From contig JAAYTK010000062.1 of the NCBI GenBank assembly GCA_012523775.1, positions 1 through 64,000 of the forward strand: a stretch of 64,000 nt of DNA, given 5' to 3'. The stretch's first letter is position 1. Each line of letters begins with the position of its first letter. Under the pieces are notes generated by a model. That model was not told where the DNA came from. It did no database searches and saw nothing but the letters and a program-made list of their open reading frames with translations. The translations under genes were made by a program, and so were the position numbers. The stretch is from Clostridiales bacterium. GTDB lineage: Bacteria; Bacillota; Clostridia; Lachnospirales; Lachnospiraceae. Positions 44,106-53,645 of this stretch are shown piece after piece.

Positions 44106-44127
44106 GAATTCACCTCCTCACAGATAC

Positions 44128-44158
44128 ATAATAAACCTTAACGTTACGTCAATGTCAA
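44128..44158 (-). promoter_or_regulatory. MerR-type promoter with 19-bp spacer
   Basis: TTGACA-N19-TATTAT with near-perfect dyad TTGACGT-A-ACGTTAA in the spacer, 22 nt upstream of the MerR gene. Confidence 0.75.
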
Positions 44159-44192
44159 GATAAAAAATAGTTTCTTATCTATTCAAAAAAAA

Positions 44193-44211
44193 GGGATGTT
44201 TAAAACATCCC
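44193..44211 (-). terminator. Intrinsic terminator after the GGDEF/HD-GYP gene
   Basis: GGGATGTTT/AAACATCCC hairpin followed by TTTTTTTT on the minus strand. Confidence 0.85.
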
Positions 44212-44220
44212 ACTCTAATA

Positions 44221-46296
44221 TTATAAATCATTTGCGATTTCATTAAGAAATAATTCTGCTAATACAGGGTCGAACTGAGTACCTGCATTTTTTCTAATCT
44301 CCTCCAGGGCTTCTACCTTGGTCATTGCTTTACGGTACGGTCTGTCCGAGGTCATAGCATCATAAGCATCGGCAATCAAAATAATACGGGATAATAGAGG
44401 TATTTCTTCGCCCTTTCTTCCATACGGATAACCGTTGCCGTCCCACCACTCATGATGGTTCAAAATATAATCGGCAATCTGTTTTAACTCAGGAGTAGAC
44501 ATTGCTATACGATAGCCCACCTCAGGATGCTTCTTCATTTCTTTCCATTCTTCATCGGTAAGCTTACCCGGCTTATTTAAAATATTATCCGTTATTCCTA
44601 TTTTACCGATATCATGAAGCGTTGATAAAAGCTCAAGATCGGTCAACTGTTCCTTCACAAGATTAAGCTTTTTACCAAATGCCTTAGAGATCTCTATTAG
44701 CCTCAGCGCGTGCTCTTCTGTCTCTTGGCTTTTCTCGTATAAGGAATTCTTCATCGATGATATGATAGCACTGTGTAAACTCTTATTTTGAAGCAGCTTT
44801 TGGCGGAACATACTGTCTTCTGCCATCTTTATTATCTCATTCATCGATTGGGTTTTATCTTTCTTCGTAGCCAATCCCAGCGAAAAGCTTAAATGGTATT
44901 CTGCCTTCTCAGCTGAAAAAGCTTCACATTTATTACTGATATCAGTTAATATCTCATTGGCTCTCTCATAGGTTGTATTGGGCATAAGAATACTGAATTC
45001 ATCACCGCCGATTCTTGACAATACATCGGTTTTCCTGATACATGACCTTAAAATATCAGCAACCCTAAGTATTAATTTATCACCAACCCCATGTCCTAAG
45101 GCTGAGTTAATCAGCTTCAAACCATTAATGTCTCCGATAATCACCGATAGAGGATAATATTTCTCCTCGTCAAAAGAATACTTAATATCCTCATAATATC
45201 TTCTGTTATAAAGGCCGGTCATAACATCATGATATGTTAGATAAAGTATTTCCTCTTCTCTGTTCTTTTGCAACGAAATATCTATAATCAGGCCTTCAAG
45301 CTCTATCACATTCCCGTTATTGTCATAGATACCACGGCCTTGTTCATATACCCATTTCTTCTTTCCATTGGCAGTACATATCTCATATTCCTCCTGAAAG
45401 ATATCCCTCTTGCTAAGCGCATTATTCCATTTATTCCATAGCATTTCCCTATACTCAGGTAAAATGATTTCATTAAAGGAAATATCCTTATTAAATAACA
45501 GGCTGTCGGCATTGTATCCGGTAAGGTCAAAACATCCCTCGGATACGTACTTCATTGTCCAATTACGGTCGAAGCTACACCGGTAAGCCATTCCGGGTAA
45601 ATTCGAAAGCAACATTGTCATGCTTCGCTCGCTTTCATTTAAGCTGTTCTCCGCCTCAATTTTACTCGTGATGTCTTCAATAATGCAGATATTACACAAA
45701 TCCGGACGGCTTTCAATCTTTAAGGGTGCAACCGTTAAATTCACCCAGACTATTGAATTATCAGGCCTTATATATCTTTTCCTAATGGAATATCCATTCG
45801 ATTGAATCTCCATTAGCTTATGAAACAATTCACGGTCCTTTTCTATATCTTCAGGATGGGTTATATCAGACCATTTAAGCTTTAATAATTCCTCTCTCGT
45901 CCTTCCTACAATCTTTTCAAACATATTATTGACATCTATTATATCTTCATAAATATTTCCAAAGGTTATACCAAATGGCGATTGTTCAAATAAAGTTCTA
46001 AACACTTCTTCCTTTTCGGCAAGCTTTAAATTGAACTGCGTAAGCTTGTTCTTCTCCGACAGAAATGCTTTGTTATTTTTAACTGCCAAATAAGCCGTTA
46101 TCGAAAGCATAACAAGCATAATTAGATTTAATATGAGTTGAAAGATTATAAATGGATTTGTTAACTGAAAATCTGTAAAGAATAGCAACCATATATATGC
46201 CAAACCAAAGCAGGTTATGACAATAGAATAAATTATAATATAAATTTTTTTATTAGATACATCCATGCAAATCCCTCCGGGGGAAAATCGGGTCAA
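44221..46296 (-). CDS. Membrane PAS-PAS-GGDEF-HD-GYP-type signalling protein
   Basis: RIGGDEFSILMP, LLSTLHDIGKIGITDNILNKPGKL, NHHEWWDGNGYPYG. Confidence 0.93.
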   Translation of the reverse strand: MTRFSPGGICMDVSNKKIYIIIYSIVITCFGLAYIWLLFFTDFQLTNPFIIFQLILNLIMLVMLSITAYLAVKNNKAFLSEKNKLTQFNLKLAEKEEVFRTLFEQSPFGITFGNIYEDIIDVNNMFEKIVGRTREELLKLKWSDITHPEDIEKDRELFHKLMEIQSNGYSIRKRYIRPDNSIVWVNLTVAPLKIESRPDLCNICIIEDITSKIEAENSLNESERSMTMLLSNLPGMAYRCSFDRNWTMKYVSEGCFDLTGYNADSLLFNKDISFNEIILPEYREMLWNKWNNALSKRDIFQEEYEICTANGKKKWVYEQGRGIYDNNGNVIELEGLIIDISLQKNREEEILYLTYHDVMTGLYNRRYYEDIKYSFDEEKYYPLSVIIGDINGLKLINSALGHGVGDKLILRVADILRSCIRKTDVLSRIGGDEFSILMPNTTYERANEILTDISNKCEAFSAEKAEYHLSFSLGLATKKDKTQSMNEIIKMAEDSMFRQKLLQNKSLHSAIISSMKNSLYEKSQETEEHALRLIEISKAFGKKLNLVKEQLTDLELLSTLHDIGKIGITDNILNKPGKLTDEEWKEMKKHPEVGYRIAMSTPELKQIADYILNHHEWWDGNGYPYGRKGEEIPLLSRIILIADAYDAMTSDRPYRKAMTKVEALEEIRKNAGTQFDPVLAELFLNEIANDL

Positions 46297-46397
46297 TTAA
46301 CAAGACTATTAGAACTCTTATTTATTAATTTATAGTATTATAGCAAATTCTAACATCCAAAGCAATGTATTGTCGAATCATGTTGCCTTTTATTTTA

Positions 46398-46426
46398 TTG
46401 ACACAGCAGTAATAATAGGATATATT
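46398..46426 (+). promoter_or_regulatory. Sigma-A-type promoter of purE
   Basis: TTGACA-N17-TATATT. Confidence 0.7.
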
Positions 46427-46506
46427 ATAGAAACTAAAGGAAGTAAATACATATTAATAAATATTTCTGTTGTTAAAATATAAATCTACATTTTAAGGAG
46501 GCTTCG

Positions 46507-46998
46507 ATGAGGAAAAAAGTAGCTGTATTAATGGGGAGCGATTCAGATTTACCTGTTCTAAAGGGAGCGATTAATACACTTAAGGAGTTTGGTATTAATA
46601 CTGAGGCTCATATTATGAGTGCACATCGTACGCCGTCGCAGGCCATAAAATTTGCTTCCGATGCCAAATCAAACGGTTTTGGTGTAATAATATGTGCAGC
46701 CGGAAAAGCAGCACATCTGGCAGGGGTTGTAGCCGCTCATACCACATTACCCGTTATTGGAATTCCAATGAACTCGGGCGCATTAGATGGTCTGGATGCA
46801 CTTCTTTCTACGGTTCAGATGCCAAAAGGTATTCCCGTTGCCACGGTTGCCATAGACGGTGCAGCAAATGCAGCCTTGCTTGCAGTTCAGATTCTTGCGG
46901 TTTATGATGAGGAACTGGCGGCAAAGCTTCAGGAGAAAAGGGCTAATATGACCAATGAAGTATTGGAAAAGGATATGAAGCTGCAGACAGAGTTATAA
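46507..46998 (+). CDS. purE: 5-(carboxyamino)imidazole ribonucleotide mutase
   Basis: VLMGSDSDLPVLKGAI, SAHRTP, AAGKAAHLAGVVAAHTTLPVIGIPMNSGALDGLDALLSTVQMP. Confidence 0.95.
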   Translation: MRKKVAVLMGSDSDLPVLKGAINTLKEFGINTEAHIMSAHRTPSQAIKFASDAKSNGFGVIICAAGKAAHLAGVVAAHTTLPVIGIPMNSGALDGLDALLSTVQMPKGIPVATVAIDGAANAALLAVQILAVYDEELAAKLQEKRANMTNEVLEKDMKLQTEL

Positions 46999-47077
46999 TT
47001 TTCCTATTCAATAACAATGAGGTTGCCCTTAGGCATTACAGCCAAAGACATCCTCATTTTTTGTATGTTTAATCCGG

Positions 47078-48202
47078 TTATATCAGCTTATTCGGCAGCT
47101 TTATAGGCCTTATGGCTATCGCAGAATTTTCAGGTATATCAAATCTCATGATTTCTTCTCTAGTATCATGGTTTGGTGATTCTTCACCGCGTCCGGTTTT
47201 ATCAACGGTAGTCATATAAATACTTGTTCCCGCAGTCAGCCTCGAAAAATCTATTAACACATCCGCTTTTTCTCCCGGTGCCAAATGTAATTTGCTTTGG
47301 TTAATGGACGATGTCAGCATACCCTTACCTCTTCCTATCACGGTAAATTTAATATCATTTGACAGCATCAGGTTATAGTATCTTGAAGAAGAGCCATTTA
47401 AAATAATGAATCTGTATTGTCTTCGCTCAACATCCAGACTGGGCCAAACCTTACCGTTTACCATAACGGCATCACCGTAGCTTTGTGTAAAGTCAAAAGA
47501 GCCATCCTTATAAAAGGAGCAATCCTGTATAATAATAGGATATTCATATTTTGCAGCCGGTAAGTCCATCATGTTTAAAGCAAATCTGTTATATTTCTTA
47601 TCCTCATTTATAATATATAGACTATTTAGACCCACCGAACTATTCTGATCATAGTACCGATACATGGCAGGCTCCCGATTGTTTAAGTATAAATGATACA
47701 CCTCTTTATTTCGGTTATCTGATTCGTATAATATATCGGGATAAGAATTTCTTCCTGTATGAATACACATATTTACAGGAGTATCAGTCTTATTCCTCCA
47801 TATCATATGTGTAGGAATACCTCTTATTTCTTCAAATATTCCACCGGGATATGATCTTAAATATTTAGTACCGCCCCCTTCAGATACTTTTACCAGACTT
47901 CTATATCCTATAACAGAAGTCTTCGGAAAACCCTCAGGGAGAATTTGATGCTTAAATCTACATATGTCTATAAAATAAATTCTCTCATATTCCGTTGATG
48001 GAGTCCCTGTCAGTATCGGTTGATATATATAAGGCTTAATCAACTTGTTTTTATATTTTGGTATAACCTTCGGATTAAGATGTTCCTTTACTCCAAAATA
48101 GCTATTACTCCATTGCTTTCCTAAACCCATAATGTTTTTTACAGAAATCTCAGCATAATAAAGCAATACTTTAGAACGATATCGTAACATATGACACCTC
48201 AA
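47078..48202 (-). CDS. Truncated CotA/multicopper-oxidase-like protein lacking most copper ligands
   Basis: VNGKVWPSLDVERRQYRFIILNGSSSRYYNL and LAPGEKADVLIDFS match CotA-type cupredoxin domains; no HCH T1 motif, and the HxH motifs are replaced. Confidence 0.7.
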   Translation of the reverse strand: MRCHMLRYRSKVLLYYAEISVKNIMGLGKQWSNSYFGVKEHLNPKVIPKYKNKLIKPYIYQPILTGTPSTEYERIYFIDICRFKHQILPEGFPKTSVIGYRSLVKVSEGGGTKYLRSYPGGIFEEIRGIPTHMIWRNKTDTPVNMCIHTGRNSYPDILYESDNRNKEVYHLYLNNREPAMYRYYDQNSSVGLNSLYIINEDKKYNRFALNMMDLPAAKYEYPIIIQDCSFYKDGSFDFTQSYGDAVMVNGKVWPSLDVERRQYRFIILNGSSSRYYNLMLSNDIKFTVIGRGKGMLTSSINQSKLHLAPGEKADVLIDFSRLTAGTSIYMTTVDKTGRGEESPNHDTREEIMRFDIPENSAIAIRPIKLPNKLI

Positions 48203-48330
48203 TTCGTATAATGATAGCTATATTATTGTATGTGTTTGTTACAAAAAAGTTCTTATTTCGACAATTGCTCTTTATTTTAAATGTTTAAAATAAATAACTC
48301 TGTCAATACTTCTATCATGGAGGTGACAAT

Positions 48331-48687
48331 GTGATTGCTTTTATAAGAGCTCATAATCTAATAAACATAAGAAAAAAACTGATAATTCTATATCTTCTAA
48401 ATGTATCAGACTTAATATTTACTTTAGCTCTGCTTCAAACAGGATATTTTGAGGAAATGAATATATTAATGGTTAACGTGGTACAAAACCCGGTTCTTAG
48501 CATTATACTGAAGGTTATATTCCCTGCAGGCATGCTTTATTATCTATATAATAGGATTTGCGACTCGGACATTAAACAGCTGAAATTTGCGAATATAGGT
48601 CTCCTCATATCACTGTCATTATACTCCCTGGTTAATCTTTCACATATAATATGGGTTATGTTGCTTCCCGTATATTGTCATATGTAA
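48331..48687 (+). CDS. DUF5658-like small membrane protein
   Basis: LNVSDLIFTLALLQTGYFEEMNILM pattern, three TM segments, GTG start. Confidence 0.6.
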   Translation: MIAFIRAHNLINIRKKLIILYLLNVSDLIFTLALLQTGYFEEMNILMVNVVQNPVLSIILKVIFPAGMLYYLYNRICDSDIKQLKFANIGLLISLSLYSLVNLSHIIWVMLLPVYCHM

Positions 48688-48792
48688 TGAAGATTCTCTG
48701 TTCATTCTGCTATTATTTAATATAAGGCAACTCGATTCATATCTTTATCAGGACATCATATATTATAAAGAAGACCCGGGAGCGATACTTAT

Positions 48793-49083
48793 ATGCAGGA
48801 GAACAAAGACAGACAAATTAAGATGAATACCTTGACAGTCACAGGATTTGGAAGTGTTACAGCCATACCGGATATGGCAATAATTAGACTCGGTGTTTAT
48901 ACCACCGGAGATAATCTAAGTACAGTACAAAATGAGAACGCAAGAATAAGCCAAATGATCTTGGAAGGCTTAAGTCAAATGAACATAGATGATATTTCTA
49001 CCTATCAATATAATATTGATAAGCTATACGATTTTGATAACGGCAGGAGAATTGACCGTGGTTATTTTGTACTTCAACTATAA
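48793..49083 (+). pseudogene. SIMPL (DUF541) domain protein, truncated
   Basis: LTVTGFGSVTAIPDMAIIRLGVYTTGDNLSTVQNENA is the SIMPL N-terminus but the ORF stops after 96 aa. Confidence 0.6.
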
Positions 49084-49127
49084 AGGAGCAGTTATAAACC
49101 CCTTATATGTGGTTTTATAACAGCTCC
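49084..49127. terminator. Bidirectional terminator hairpin
   Basis: GGAGCAGTTATAAACCCC...GGTTTTATAACAGCTCC followed by ATTTTATTTT. Confidence 0.65.
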
Positions 49128-50710
49128 ATTTTATTTTGATATAACTGCAGTTGCTTAGGAACGTGGTCCTCCTTCAGGGGTTTGCTAAGCAGAAATCCCT
49201 GAATATAATCACAGCCAATTTCTTTTAAGAATCTAAGCTGTTCTTCATGCTCGACTCCCTCAGCCACGACCTCAGCACCGAGCTGATGAGCCAGATTAAT
49301 TATATAAGTCAGTATCTGATTCATAGATTCTTCTTTATTAATTTTATCTATAAAGGATTTATCTATTTTGAGAATATTAATTGGCAGCATATGAAGATAG
49401 TTCAATGAAGCATAACCCGTTCCAAAATCGTCCAATGCTATCCTAATACCCATGGCCTTTAGTTGACCTATTATTTCAATAATATGCTCTGGATAAGATA
49501 TTAATACGGATTCAGTTATTTCTAATTCGAGATATCTGCTGTCAAATCCTGTTTCCTCGAGAGTATCCTTTATCATCTGTACGAATGAGGGTTCAATCAT
49601 CTGTACTATTGATATGTTAATTGATACAATAGTTCTTACTCGGTATTTACGCTGAATCTCCATGAACTTAGTCAATACCGTACTGATTATCCATTTACCT
49701 ATATCTACCAACAAACCCGTTTCCTCAGCAATGGGAATAAATTGAGCAGGACTGATATGTCCGATACCCGGAAATTCCCATCTTGCTAAGGCTTCAAATC
49801 CATAAAGGGCCATAGTATTACAATGATATATGGGCTGATATACCATATATAGCTCATTATTTCTTATGGAATGCAGAAGGCCGTTCTCTATCTGAAGTCT
49901 CTTTAAAATGTTCAGCTGCATATCATATGTATAAAACTGAATGAAATTTTTACCCAACTTCTTAGCAGTATTCATTGCGATAAACGATCCCTTAAGTAGC
50001 TCTATTGCGTCCAGACCATCATCCGGATACTCTGAGACACCAAAACTGGCGCTTATAAAATACTCCTTACCGTTGATGACTATGGGGTTGTCAAGAATCG
50101 TTCTGAACTCTTCGATGTATTTCAGTAAGCTCTGCCTGTCAATATCCCGCTTAATCAATAAGGAGAACTCGTCCCCACCCATATGTCCAAGAATATCCTT
50201 GTCGTTCTTTATACCGCTCCACTTGTCAGAGACATATCGAAGAACTTCATCTCCAATATTATATCCCGCCGTCTCATTAATCTTTCTAAAATCATCCATA
50301 TCGAAATATATAAGGTAAAACTTATTTATATAACCCTCTTTTAAGATATTTTCAACCTCATTGAGAATCATCTTTCTGTTGGGAAGACCCGTCAGGCTGT
50401 CATAATATACAAGCTGATTAAGAGTCTCTTCATTCTTCTCACAGGTCTTTGTATACTCATATATATTTTTCAATTGTTTTCTGATACTCATGGTATACCA
50501 AAACACCAGTAAAATATTAACTATTGAACTGATAGGGAATATAATGAACCATTTATTAACATGGTGATAAAATAATCCTAACAAAATACCATTTACAAAA
50601 AATATAGCTAAACATACAAACAAACCAATCCGATGAATTGGTTTGCCAAACAGCATATTTTTTAATATTTTTGAGCTCTGAAACTTATTGTCATTATTCT
50701 TCAGTAACAT
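49115..50710 (-). CDS. GGDEF-EAL domain membrane protein
   Basis: HMGGDEFSLLIK; GFEALARWEFP; LDDFGTGYASLNYL. Confidence 0.95.
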   Translation of the reverse strand: MLLKNNDNKFQSSKILKNMLFGKPIHRIGLFVCLAIFFVNGILLGLFYHHVNKWFIIFPISSIVNILLVFWYTMSIRKQLKNIYEYTKTCEKNEETLNQLVYYDSLTGLPNRKMILNEVENILKEGYINKFYLIYFDMDDFRKINETAGYNIGDEVLRYVSDKWSGIKNDKDILGHMGGDEFSLLIKRDIDRQSLLKYIEEFRTILDNPIVINGKEYFISASFGVSEYPDDGLDAIELLKGSFIAMNTAKKLGKNFIQFYTYDMQLNILKRLQIENGLLHSIRNNELYMVYQPIYHCNTMALYGFEALARWEFPGIGHISPAQFIPIAEETGLLVDIGKWIISTVLTKFMEIQRKYRVRTIVSINISIVQMIEPSFVQMIKDTLEETGFDSRYLELEITESVLISYPEHIIEIIGQLKAMGIRIALDDFGTGYASLNYLHMLPINILKIDKSFIDKINKEESMNQILTYIINLAHQLGAEVVAEGVEHEEQLRFLKEIGCDYIQGFLLSKPLKEDHVPKQLQLYQNKMELL

Positions 50711-50813
50711 AGGTTGTCCTCATCTTAAAAGTAGTATGCTATTATATAACAAAATAATAGCATACTACCTCGTAATTGTCTATCCTTTTGACACAATTCT
50801 GTATCCTTTTAAT

Positions 50814-51467
50814 TTATTCTTCTGCACCTAATGCAACTTCACTTTCAACAACAGCATCATCTTCTTCTTCTGTTTCCTCAACAGCTACCTTTGCCTCACC
50901 GATTGAAGCAACAAGCTGCGTCGGGTCGATATCAGTGGAAATTCCCTTACCAAGATCTAGATCACTTACAAATATACTATATCCGCCTTCCTTGTCAGAC
51001 ACATCAACCTCGATAAAATCGGGAATATCCTGAGGGAATCCGGATACCTGAATAGAATCCATCTGTCTGTTTAATATTAATCTCTTTGCCTTTAAGAGGT
51101 CTCTTCCGATAAACTTCAGTGCCACATCCACCTTAATTTCCTCGGTAAGTGATACCTTTTGAAAATCCACATGATGGTACTCATATTTCAATGGAGAATA
51201 TTCGATCGTCTTAACCATTACATCATAGCTGTTCTTATCTGAATCCTGAAGATTGATAATCGCATTTCTTCCATTTTCTTTTAATACTCTTCTAAACTCA
51301 TCTCTCTTAACGGCGATAGGTACTGAGTCCATACCCTTCTGGTTAATAACTCCGATTATATAACCATTATTCAGAAGTCGTTTGTTTTCTCGTTTATTAA
51401 CTTCCTTTCTTATTTCCATTTTTAGTGTTGCAGTTGCCATAATATGTTCCTCCTTAATTTGTCTCAT
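50814..51467 (-). CDS. rplY: 50S ribosomal protein L25/general stress protein Ctc
   Basis: KRENKRLLNNGYIIGVI, YHHVDFQKVSLTEEIKVDVALKFIG, acidic C-terminal tail. Confidence 0.9.
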   Translation of the reverse strand: MRQIKEEHIMATATLKMEIRKEVNKRENKRLLNNGYIIGVINQKGMDSVPIAVKRDEFRRVLKENGRNAIINLQDSDKNSYDVMVKTIEYSPLKYEYHHVDFQKVSLTEEIKVDVALKFIGRDLLKAKRLILNRQMDSIQVSGFPQDIPDFIEVDVSDKEGGYSIFVSDLDLGKGISTDIDPTQLVASIGEAKVAVEETEEEDDAVVESEVALGAEE

Positions 51468-51677
51468 ATATAGTTGCTTATTTGCATGTATGCTATATTT
51501 AAATACTTCTTAGTTTACTGCTCTCAGATTATTTCACATATCTGCCTTTTGTATATACAATTGGCACCTCTAAATCAAAATAGCAAATAAGCATATATTC
51601 TTATTTTATATAAATATATACAAATGTCAAGTTATTAGCCTTTTTTGTATTGAAAACTAAAAAAAGCATGACAAAAA

Positions 51678-51705
51678 GGAACCATTGATATATATCAACG
51701 GTTCC
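51678..51705 (-). terminator. Terminator of the sugar ABC operon
   Basis: GGAACCGTTGATATATATCAATGGTTCC then TTTTTG on the minus strand. Confidence 0.8.
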
Positions 51706-51729
51706 TTCTAATTCTCTATTTAGTATAAT

Positions 51730-52578
51730 TTATTCTTTTACGCCACCTAAGGCAACACCCGCAATAATATACTTAGATAATGCGAAATATACTAAGAACA
51801 ATGGCAGTACCGTAAGTGTCAGTCCAAGATATACTGCACCGTATTCCGTCTTATAGATATCACCCTTAAGTTGGCTTATCATAATCGGCATAGTGTATTT
51901 TGATTTGTTTGTCAATAAAATCGATGGCATAAAGTAATTGTTCCAGCTTGCAACAAATGCGAAAATAGCCTGTGTAGCAATAGCCGGCTTCATAATAGGT
52001 AAAATAATCCTATTAAATATGTGGAATTCGCCTGCTCCATCGATTCTTCCGGAATTCACGATATCAAGAGATAGGGTTCCTATCAGATATTGACGCATGA
52101 AGAAGACTGTCATAGGAGCGGCTATCGCCGGAAGTATAAGCGGCAGATAACTGTTGGTCCATCCAATACGATACATAAACTGATAAAAACCAACACTCAG
52201 TAACTGGCCAGGTACCATCATAACGGCCATTATAAATGTGAAGAATGCCTGACGCAGCTTCCAATTATAAGCTACTAATGCATATGCTGTCAGTGATGAA
52301 AAGTATACTGATAGTACTGTAGCACCTGTAGATATAATAAACGAATTATAAAATCCTACAAAAGGATTAAAGCTCTTTCCCTCGAATACCTTATAGTTAC
52401 TTGAAAGGAATTTTGAAGGAATTAATGAAATTGCATTTGATTGTATTTCATATGTACCACGGGTTGCATTTACGATCATTATATAAAACGGTATAATACT
52501 TAATATTGCCAATAAAATACATGATACATAGATGATTACCTTGTATATTTTTTGAGGTATGGTCGTTTCATGTCTCAT
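51730..52578 (-). CDS. Carbohydrate ABC transporter permease (MalG-type)
   Basis: EAA-loop region DGAGEFHIFNRIILPIMKPAIATQAIFAFVASWNNY. Confidence 0.93.
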   Translation of the reverse strand: MRHETTIPQKIYKVIIYVSCILLAILSIIPFYIMIVNATRGTYEIQSNAISLIPSKFLSSNYKVFEGKSFNPFVGFYNSFIISTGATVLSVYFSSLTAYALVAYNWKLRQAFFTFIMAVMMVPGQLLSVGFYQFMYRIGWTNSYLPLILPAIAAPMTVFFMRQYLIGTLSLDIVNSGRIDGAGEFHIFNRIILPIMKPAIATQAIFAFVASWNNYFMPSILLTNKSKYTMPIMISQLKGDIYKTEYGAVYLGLTLTVLPLFLVYFALSKYIIAGVALGGVKE

Positions 52579-53555
52579 TTTCCCATCCTCCTTGTTTCTT
52601 TTTCAGCCTTTTTAAGGCTCTTAATCAACTTTCTTTCCTGCTTTCTAAGCTTGGCAGCATCCCTATCATACATAATCAGGAATAGAGTAGCCGAACAAAT
52701 TGAGATTATAACAAACATTATTAAGCTCGCAGCAGAAGCTCTGTTATACAGATAACTTCCTGAGAAAGCCTGATTATATATAAACGTAGCTGCTGTTAAT
52801 GTAGCACTATCAGGTCCACCTGCCTGGAACAACTTTGGTACGTCGAACATGTTCAATCCACCGATTAAGCTTGTAACCAGTGTAAACAGCATTATCGTTC
52901 TTAGGTTAGGTAATGTAATCTTAAAGAATGCCTGTCTGCTGGTCGCACCGTCTATTTCAGCAGCCTCGAACAACTCAGGATTGATACCGAGTACACCTGA
53001 AATAAATATAATCATAGTATAACCGTACCACATCCAGAATTGAATAAACGATACAATTCCTCTGGCAAGTGTTTTGTTTAACAGTAAATATATCGGTGCA
53101 TCGATAAAACCTAAACTCTGTAATAACGAGTTAACCGGTCCTGTCGGATATGCAAATAGCGTACTAAACAAAATAGCTATAGTAGCCTGTGTTATTATAT
53201 TAGGCATATAAAATACTACTTTAAAAAATCCCTGACCCTTAATCTTGCGACGATTATTGGTGAACCAAGCCGTAAGTAAAAGAGCCAACAGAATCTGAGG
53301 AATAAAGTTAACAATCCACATTCCAACCGTATTACCCAATGATTTTTGGAAGGATGGATTCTTTATAACTGATTTAAAATTAGCAAATATATCTTCTAAG
53401 AATTTGAAATCTGTTCTTCCAATTCCTTTAAAATCCGTAAAACCAATTATAGTAGTAAACAGTAACGGATATAATTGGAAGACAATATAAGCTAATACAA
53501 ATGGAATACTGAATATATATCCATATTTAGCGTAACTAACGCCCTTGCGTCGCAT
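52575..53555 (-). CDS. Carbohydrate ABC transporter permease (MalF-type)
   Basis: EAAEIDGATSRQAFFKITLPNLR EAA loop. Confidence 0.93.
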   Translation of the reverse strand: MRRKGVSYAKYGYIFSIPFVLAYIVFQLYPLLFTTIIGFTDFKGIGRTDFKFLEDIFANFKSVIKNPSFQKSLGNTVGMWIVNFIPQILLALLLTAWFTNNRRKIKGQGFFKVVFYMPNIITQATIAILFSTLFAYPTGPVNSLLQSLGFIDAPIYLLLNKTLARGIVSFIQFWMWYGYTMIIFISGVLGINPELFEAAEIDGATSRQAFFKITLPNLRTIMLFTLVTSLIGGLNMFDVPKLFQAGGPDSATLTAATFIYNQAFSGSYLYNRASAASLIMFVIISICSATLFLIMYDRDAAKLRKQERKLIKSLKKAEKETRRMGK

Positions 53556-53596
53556 AATGTATCACCTCCGGTATGCTTATAACCCCTCTTTGATAT

Positions 53597-53636
53597 AATT
53601 TTAGGGCGGTCGAAAGGCTTCGCCGCCCCAAAATTT
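53597..53636. terminator. Intercistronic GC-rich hairpin between binding-protein and permease genes
   Basis: AATTTTAGGGCGG tCGAA AGGC TTCG CCGCCCCAAAATT. Confidence 0.6.
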
Positions 53637-53645
53637 TAATCTAGA

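Noticed and set aside
46427-46506. Purine riboswitch upstream of purE
   Set aside because: The ~75-nt leader lacks the conserved purine-aptamer junction and loop sequences; only a sigma-A promoter is supported.
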